Positions 55,401 to 64,000 of a stretch of 64,000 bases of DNA are shown here, piece by piece (the first letter of the stretch is position 1; every line of letters begins with the position of its first letter). A program made the position numbers and the translations under genes. Source of the stretch: Bugula neritina (Eukaryota > Bryozoa > Gymnolaemata > Cheilostomatida > Bugulidae); contig OZ037767.1 of NCBI GenBank assembly GCA_964035545.1, positions 106,001 through 170,000 on the forward strand. Reading direction: 5' to 3'. The notes beneath the pieces are model-generated. The model was not told where the DNA came from. It made no database searches and was given only the letters and a program-made list of their open reading frames with translations.

Positions 55401-58400
55401 CACTAAATACAGTCATATTATGATACACTAAATACAGTCACATGATACACTAAATACAGTCACATGATACACTAAATACAGTCACATGATATACTAAATA
55501 CAGTCACATGATATACTAAATACAGTCACATGATACCCTAAATACAGTCACATGATATACTAAATACAGTCACATGATACACTAAATAGGGGTAACGGGG
55601 GCACAACGGGCCGAATTTTGCATTTGTTGCTCTCATTTGTCTGTTTTTCAAGTTTCTAGTTCAATAATCTCTAGTCTTAATGCTGCATCTGTTGTCTATT
55701 ACAGGTACCAGTTTGTTGTTTCTATCTCTTTCACAACTTTCAGAATAATGAAATTTTCATGACGAAAAAATTGGCCCATTGTGCCCCGGTACCGGGGTAC
55801 AATGGGCCACTGGGTGGGACACAACAAATATATTGAAATTTTGCGTATTTTGTTACATATGATCATTATTTATTTAATATTACAAATAAATAAAGATACT
55901 CTTTCAGATCTACAGCAAAATTTGTGTTTTAGCTGTACAGTTTGTGCCACTACGGATAGCAGAGGAAGGCAAAATCAAACGCACGTCACTCGGTTCTGCA
56001 GTGCCTTTATCATTACTGTTTAGAACTAAATATGTTCTGTTATTTTCACCTCAGAGGAACGTTCATTTAAAAAATTCTTTAGTATCATGTACTACAAAAT
56101 TCCAAGTGGACTTTTTTCTATGAACTGTAGCTAAGGTGCATGCATGGCGGAGGTTTGTGACTGGAGTACGAAAGGGAGAGGGGGGAGCAAATGAGCAATT
56201 CACAATTTATTTTAGCCAAGTACATGTATATTCCCCTCAATTGTGTAATATATAATGATTATCATGACTATCTACTAGTAGCAGCAGCAGAGTGTTTTGT
56301 ATTATGTATAAAATGGCAAAGCTTTAACCTCACCAGATGTATATATTAGGGGAGCTTCAACTTGTACTTTTTTAGTCTTACCATGATGTCTGATATTTTA
56401 CAAAAAGGTCAGAAATGGCTATATCTATAGATTTTAGCAACATTTCAACCAACTTTTTTGGCAAACAAACTAATAACGGTGATCAGGGTGCAATAATCAA
56501 GTGGCCCATTGTGCCCCGGTCAGCGTGGCCCATTGTGCCCCGTGTGGCCAAATTGAAAATAAATGTGCCTCAAGGAAAATTTATTTCAGTTTTTGCTGTT
56601 ATACTAGTTAAGCAATGTAGAGACAAGCAATGGCAACAATACTGGTAAAATATAGGTTTCTTGCCTTTGGGTGTAAAAAGTTATAAAGCTTTAACGACAT
56701 CCTAGAAAATTTACAAAAAGTAGGTAAAAACAGTTTTTTACTCGCCTTTTCAACATTTATGTTCCGCAAGTGATGAAACTACAAAGACTGAAAAATTATG
56801 TCAATATCTTTTTATGAAAAAAAATCCACAACTCTAAGTCAATAAGTTCTCTCACAATTTGGCCGGCTTTTTGTACCCCTATGACCGTTGTGCCCCCGTT
56901 ACCCCTACAGTCACACTGCTCCGGTTGTTCAAAACTGACAGTTGCCTTCCCCAGCCAATTTTGGCCAATCAAACAAATCCCTTTGTGACGTCACTTACTT
57001 TGTTGAACTATTTTTTCCAGTTTATTGTACAGCCTTTTCACCTGCGTCTTTAAGACTGCAAATACATTACCATAACATGATTTAGGTATTATACTATATC
57101 AACATAACATAATACTATATAATTACTATATACTTACTGTATATACTTACTATATACTTACTATATACTTACTATACACTTACTATATACTTACTATATA
57201 CTTACTATATGCTTACTATATACTTACTATATACTTACTATATACTTACTATATACTTACTATATACTTACTATACACTTACTATATACTTACTATATGC
57301 TTACTATATGCTTACTATATACTTACTATATGCTTACTATATGCTTACTATATACTTACTATATACTTACTATATACTTACTATATACTTACTATATACT
57401 TACTATATACTTACCATATACTTACTATATACTTACTATGCACTTACTATATACTTACTATATAATTACTATATACTTACTGTATATACTTACTATATAC
57501 TTACTATATTTACTATGTACTTACTATATACCTACTATATACTTACTATACACTTACTATATACTTACTATATACTTACTATATGCTTACTATATACTTA
57601 CTATATGCTTACTATATACTTACTATATACTTACTATATAATTACTATATACTTACTATATAGCGTACTTACTATATATTTACTATATACCTACTAATAG
57701 CCTATAGTTTAAGGATTTTCATTACCTAGTGTTAGGGAGTTGAGAAAGGCTCCCTTCCTTAACTTCTGCAGTTGTTGTTGGAGTTTCTTGTTTCTTTCTT
57801 TTGCTCTTCCTGCATGGATATATTAGTGCATACCAATCAAACTCAGGAGTTGTCTCAACTACATAAGAGCAAACAACTCTTCAAAACACACTACACTTAT
57901 TATTAATCATGTGGACAGTCATTTTATTTGTTTACAAACCTAAATGATCGCCTCAAGTTTCCAAATATTTTATCCAGCTTAGAAGAGCTGCATACTTTCT
58001 TATCTTTAATCTCCCTGTAACCAAAGTAACATCATCAGCTGTTTTTTCATATGACAAGATTTTCCAGTCACTTCATTTCAAACATGTGGCAATTTTCAAG
58101 CTTCATTAAAGCAATTCAGATAATATAATAGCTATTGGGGTATTCTGTGCATCAACCCACGCATTACATAGCGTTGTAAAGGCTTTCTAAATTATTGTCT
58201 ATATCAACAGCTCGTTAATGCTCAGCTCTACAAATACGTATGTCTTCCATGTTGTACTTTGAAAATTCAAATAGTGTTTATGACGAGCACTTGCAATGAA
58301 AGCAATATTTCACTATTACTATTACAGCAGTTTATTATTATAATATACTGAATATAGTCTGCCACTCACCATCACTCTGACTACTCAGTTATAATTCTCA

Positions 58401-58797
58401 CATACTAACTCATTGAGTACTGCAACAGTATAATATTATGTTACCAAATGTATCTAGTATTACATTATACCTTTTATATTGACTACAAATACTAATAAGG
58501 TATGATATGCCAGTACACTCACTTGTCAGTTGAACAGCGCTGCGGTAGCTCCTGATTCTGTGTCTCACCACTTCTAGCGTAGTTGTCTTTCATGTTCTCT
58601 GGTTTTGTCAGCTTATCAGCATCAGATGAACTTACTACTGCCACATCATTCGATGCTGCCGACCTTGCTCTCGTTGCTGCCGACCTTGCTCTCGTTGCTG
58701 CTACCCTTGCTCTCGTTGCTGATGTGTTTGCAGTTGGTAGGACTGAGCTCTTGTGTCTTTCTTCACTCTTTTTGTTAGACTGTCGTTTTTGAGACAT
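52450..58797 (-). CDS. Seven-exon minus-strand gene for a 219-residue coiled-coil protein (unrecognised)
   Basis: Exons, 5' to 3' on the minus strand: 58797-58523, 58014-57940, 57805-57726, 57055-56999, 55360-55310, 52950-52908, 52528-52450. They total 660 nt with every phase agreeing and end in TAG. The N-terminal third is basic and disordered, with a repeated octad-like RARSAATRARSAA made by a coding 24-bp repeat near 58670. The middle is a coiled coil (AKERNKKLQQQLQKLRK, then LYNKLEKIVQQ and CAELRVSYEELDDRV). The short tail contains SCDDDSTCTSN. No signal peptide or membrane segment is seen. The exon-3 acceptor (GGAAG, 4 nt inside a better CAG) is chosen because only that frame continues the coiled coil and joins exon 4. 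Introns host a SINE, a hAT-like MITE and two TA-flanked elements. Unit 1 has no copy at the corresponding place. I do not recognise the family. Confidence 0.55.
52985..53184 (-). mobile_element. tRNA-derived SINE (minus strand)
   Basis: On the minus strand the sequence starts GCCGTGGTCTAGGGGTTAGA, a tRNA-like A box, with the B box GGGTTCAAACCC about 50 nt on. A tail follows containing GGAAGAGCATCCAGTCATAA. The 3' limit is approximate. The layout is that of a pol III SINE in an intron of the minus-strand coiled-coil gene. Confidence 0.65.
53326..54640 (+). mobile_element. TA-flanked TIR element, copy a (Tc1/mariner-like insertion pattern)
   Basis: Starts GGGGTAACGGGGGCACAACG and ends in the degraded complement (CCGTTGCCCC), flanked by TA on both sides. 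The inside carries repeated GGGGTACAATGGGCC-type motifs and a central palindrome around 54415-54440 (CCCCGGTACCGGGG). It shares its whole length, inverted, with the element at 55589. Only a short conserved ORF remnant (MAISIDFSNIST) is seen, so it is non-autonomous. A C-run of 22 or so lies near its right end. Confidence 0.7.
54731..55196. mobile_element. hAT-like MITE, 466 bp
   Basis: Ends CAGGGTGGGGGT and AACCCTG, an inverted pair of the CAGGG type common in hAT elements, with an 8-bp duplication CTATATAC on both sides (54723-54730, 55197-55204). The flanks are low complexity, so the duplication could be partly chance. The inside is made of AATTGTAATTAATTACAT variants. Confidence 0.6.
55376..55586 (+). 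repeat. ~21-bp minisatellite beside coiled-coil-gene exon 5
   Basis: GATACACTAAATACAGTCACA, about 9 copies, starting 16 nt from exon 55310-55360 (its minus-strand acceptor side). Confidence 0.88.
55589..56905 (-). mobile_element. TA-flanked TIR element, copy b, inverted relative to copy a
   Basis: Same ends (GGGGTAACGGGGGCACAACG and its complement) and TA flanks. Its left half matches the right half of copy a in reverse complement, including the ORF remnant (MAISIDFSNISTNF at 56415 on +). It lies in the same host gene as copy a. Confidence 0.7.
57110..57700. repeat. 10-11-bp array TATACTTACTA in coiled-coil-gene intron 3
   Basis: On the minus strand, the sense strand of the host gene, each unit reads TAGTAAGTATA, a 5' splice consensus. 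Confidence 0.9.
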
Positions 58798-58834
58798 TTT
58801 TTGGTTGATGCTAGATTTCCTTACCTATACAAAG

Positions 58835-59215
58835 TGTACTTACACTACTATACTTACACTACTATACTTACACTACTATACTTACACTACTACACTTACA
58901 CTACTATACTTACACTACTACACTTACACTACTATACTTACACTACATATACTTACACTACTGCATATACTTACACTACTATATATACTTACACTATACT
59001 ATATATACTTACACTATACTTACACTACTATACTTGCACTACTATACTTACACTACTATATATACTTACACTACATATACTTACACTACTATGTTTACAC
59101 TACTATACTTATTACTTACACTACTATACTTATTACTTACACTACTATACTTGCACTACTATACCTACACTGCCATACTCACAATACATATACCTACACT
59201 ACGTACATGTATACT
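58835..59215. repeat. Array CTACTATACTTACA upstream of the coiled-coil gene
   Basis: On the gene's sense strand the unit is TGTAAGTATAGTAG, again with GTAAGTAT. It lies 40 nt upstream of the ATG. Confidence 0.88.
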
Positions 59216-59691
59216 TTGGTACGTTGTATAGTAAGTATAGTGTGAAATAGTAAGTACATATACTGAGTAGGAACTTGGTTTGGTGTAGTAATTGTACTGA
59301 GTTAAAAGATTAATTGAGTATTATTTAAGTATACTGAGTAAAAAGACTTGAATATCCCTTGAAATGACACTTAAAACTTAGGTTCACAAGTAACAGCTTC
59401 AATCTACTATAGATAGGAATATTCTATTTTCACTATTACATATTACTATAATTTCACTATGTTATATTTCACTCTAATTTAACTATTATATAATATTATA
59501 ATTTCACTATTAAATAATGCTTCAACTTCAGCATTGCATGGCAATTCTATGCCTTCACCATTGTATAGAATATTGTAGTGACCTGCAAAGAAAAGACAGC
59601 CATGGAATATTATACTAAAGTAATCATCAAGTAGCTATATGGTGTAACACGAGATGAATAAATTCTTCTGTACAAGCCATAAACCTCAGGC

Positions 59692-59918
59692 TAACCTGGA
59701 GATGGTGTGAAGTTACATTATATGTAGAGTAAGTGCTTACACCTTATATTCTAACCTGGAGATGGTGTGAAGTTACATTATATGTAGAGTAAGTGCTTAC
59801 ACCTTATATTCTAACCTGGAGATGGTGTGAAGTTACATTATATGTAGAGTAAGTGCTTACACCTTATATTCTAACCTGGAGATGGTGTGAAGTTACATTA
59901 TATGTAGAGTAAGTGCTC
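59692..59918 (+). repeat. 60-bp tandem repeat, four copies
   Basis: Units share TAACCTGGAGATGGTGTGAA and TATGTAGAGTAAGTGCTTAC, nearly identical. Confidence 0.92.
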
Positions 59919-60580
59919 TCACCTGTGAAATACGACCTTTAGCTTCTCATGCCAAACTCAATATGACTTGTAAATTACTTAAAGGTAGCCAAACTAAAGC
60001 CAGTAAAACAATTTTTTTCTAAAAATCCCAGTTGACTCAAAGGAACTGCGTAGTTAGATGGGGTTTGGAATTTCCGAGTATGGCTGTTACAAAATAGCAA
60101 CATAATGTAATTGTGTTTTCAATTCAGTTTGACTTTTTACTTATTAGAAAAGTTTTACCAAGAAATGCTTCTCATCAGCTCATAATTCTCCTTAACGTAT
60201 ACTAAGGCTCACCTTTCACTGTATACATTGAGAGTATGCTCGTCACGGCCTGATTGGGTGGCAGGATTTAGAGCATATTTATGGTGATAGAAATTAAATT
60301 AAGGGCTGAAATAAAAATTGAAGTTTGTGACTAGAATTTTGATTAAAATATTTTTATACTCAACATCTTTCTAGGAGTGTGAACTTTACATACTCTGTAG
60401 CTGTAGCTTAACATGTTTATGTGTTACACAGTGTAGCTTTAGGTTAACATGTAGATGTGACAAAGTCTGTAGCTGTAAGCGTACAGCATAACAGACCAGG
60501 AGAGTAATAATCAATATAATTACAGTCAGCCACTCTGCAGTTTCCAGTATCAGTTTCCTTCAGCACTTGACATAACATAC
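59919..60580. other. Region between coiled-coil gene and DEG/ENaC copy 2
   Basis: Single-copy AT-rich sequence. From about 60390 it regains homology to unit 1 (decayed 36-bp units, then the single 26-bp unit). Confidence 0.4.
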
Positions 60581-60977
60581 ATCTTCTCTCTACATGTAAT
60601 ATACACAGAAGTAAAGGAAGTTGGATGTTTGACCTGAGAACATTCACATCAACCCACAGGGATAGAAGCTCTTTACTGAATACACATTATGAGCTCTTGA
60701 GTATATACAATGAAATGAATCCACCATGTTGAGGGTCCTACTCAGAATAGTTGAGGGTCCTACTCAGAATAGTCGAGGGTCTATTCAGAATAGTTGAGGG
60801 TCTTGTTGTTTCAGCAGCGGTGTAAACTTTGAGCCAGTAATGCTGTGCAAACTGAAAGATCAGGAAACTCTATGAATTGATTATTTAAATAAAGTTGGCT
60901 GTTTTCATATAAAACTTGTTGAAAATCTGAAGAGTTTACCATTAAAACTCTTTGCTTGAAACAATCAGGAGGAAAAC

Positions 60978-61425
60978 ATAATACTCTGGTAGCAGTAATA
61001 CTCTGACAGCAGTGATACTCTGGTAGCAGTGATACTCTGGTAGCAGTAATACTCTGGTAGCAGTAATACTCTGGTAGCAGTAATACTCTGGTAGCAGTAA
61101 TACTCTGCTAGCAGTAATACTCTGGTAGCAGTGATACTCTGGTAGCAGTAATACTCTGGTAGCAGTAATACTCTGGTAGCAGTAATACTCTGGTAGCAGT
61201 AATACTCTGGTAGCAGTAATACTCTGGTAGCAGTAATACTCTGGTAGCAGTGATACTCTGGTAGCAGTGATACTCTGACAGCAGTGATACTCTGGTAGCA
61301 GTAATACCCTGGTAGCAGTAATACTCTGGTAGCAGTAATACTCTGGTAGCAGTGATACTCTGACAGCAGTAATACTCTGACAGCAGTAATACTCTGACAG
61401 CAGTAATACTCTGGTAGCAGCAATA
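60978..61425 (+). repeat. 17-bp minisatellite upstream of the DEG/ENaC copy 2 start
   Basis: About 26 copies, against 7 in copy 1, ending 21 nt before the ATG. Confidence 0.92.
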
Positions 61426-61445
61426 AAGCCAAATTGGGAAATAAT

Positions 61446-64000
<2,555 letters not shown>

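Overview
The window is eukaryotic DNA from an invertebrate animal. Its genes are split by GT-AG introns and code for a DEG/ENaC channel, an animal-type gene family, and for an SLC18B1-like MFS transporter. I cannot fix the phylum; an early-branching animal such as a sponge or cnidarian is plausible. Most non-coding DNA is AT-rich minisatellite and poor in CpG.

Layout. The locus is a tandem segmental duplication. Unit 1 holds a 5'-truncated MFS gene (exons 589-7385) and a complete 11-exon DEG/ENaC gene (12163-16857). A middle stretch holds two probable small minus-strand genes (18756-22637 and 22873-23885) and two orphan last exons of a more diverged MFS copy (25263-25820). Unit 2 holds a complete 11-exon MFS gene (27734-52168), a seven-exon minus-strand gene for a 219-residue coiled-coil protein (52450-58797), and a second DEG/ENaC gene cut by the window end (61446-64000). 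Exon lengths and phases agree exactly between matching copies, apart from the last MFS exon.

Intron 9 of the second MFS gene carries a nearly intact Polinton/Maverick (37168-51323, 14,156 bp). It has a 6-bp target duplication CACCTC, 448-bp terminal inverted repeats and about 16 genes: fibre-like protein, packaging ATPase, PLA2-integrase-chromodomain protein, conserved structural proteins, double-jelly-roll major capsid protein, penton, pVI-like protein, protein-primed DNA polymerase B, adenain-like protease, two further fibre-like proteins and small proteins. The paralogous intron at 4901 preserves the empty site. Visible damage: a frameshift in the major capsid gene, an in-frame TGA in a membrane-protein gene, and a CG-to-CE change at the protease active site. 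Smaller elements (a tRNA-derived SINE, a hAT-like MITE, two TA-flanked elements in opposite orientation, one TIR element with a nested palindrome) sit in other introns.

Main observations. (1) At least seven minisatellites are seeded on exon-intron junctions, so that the splice site itself is tandemly repeated. (2) Several arrays differ greatly in copy number between the duplicated units (about 99 versus 1 in one case). (3) Fourteen of 16 Polinton genes start in a (TA)TAAATG motif resembling a poxvirus late promoter. (4) Three Polinton proteins share an N-terminal aromatic tag that may be a capsid anchor. All gene models were spliced by eye from phase and splice consensus; no transcript data were available.
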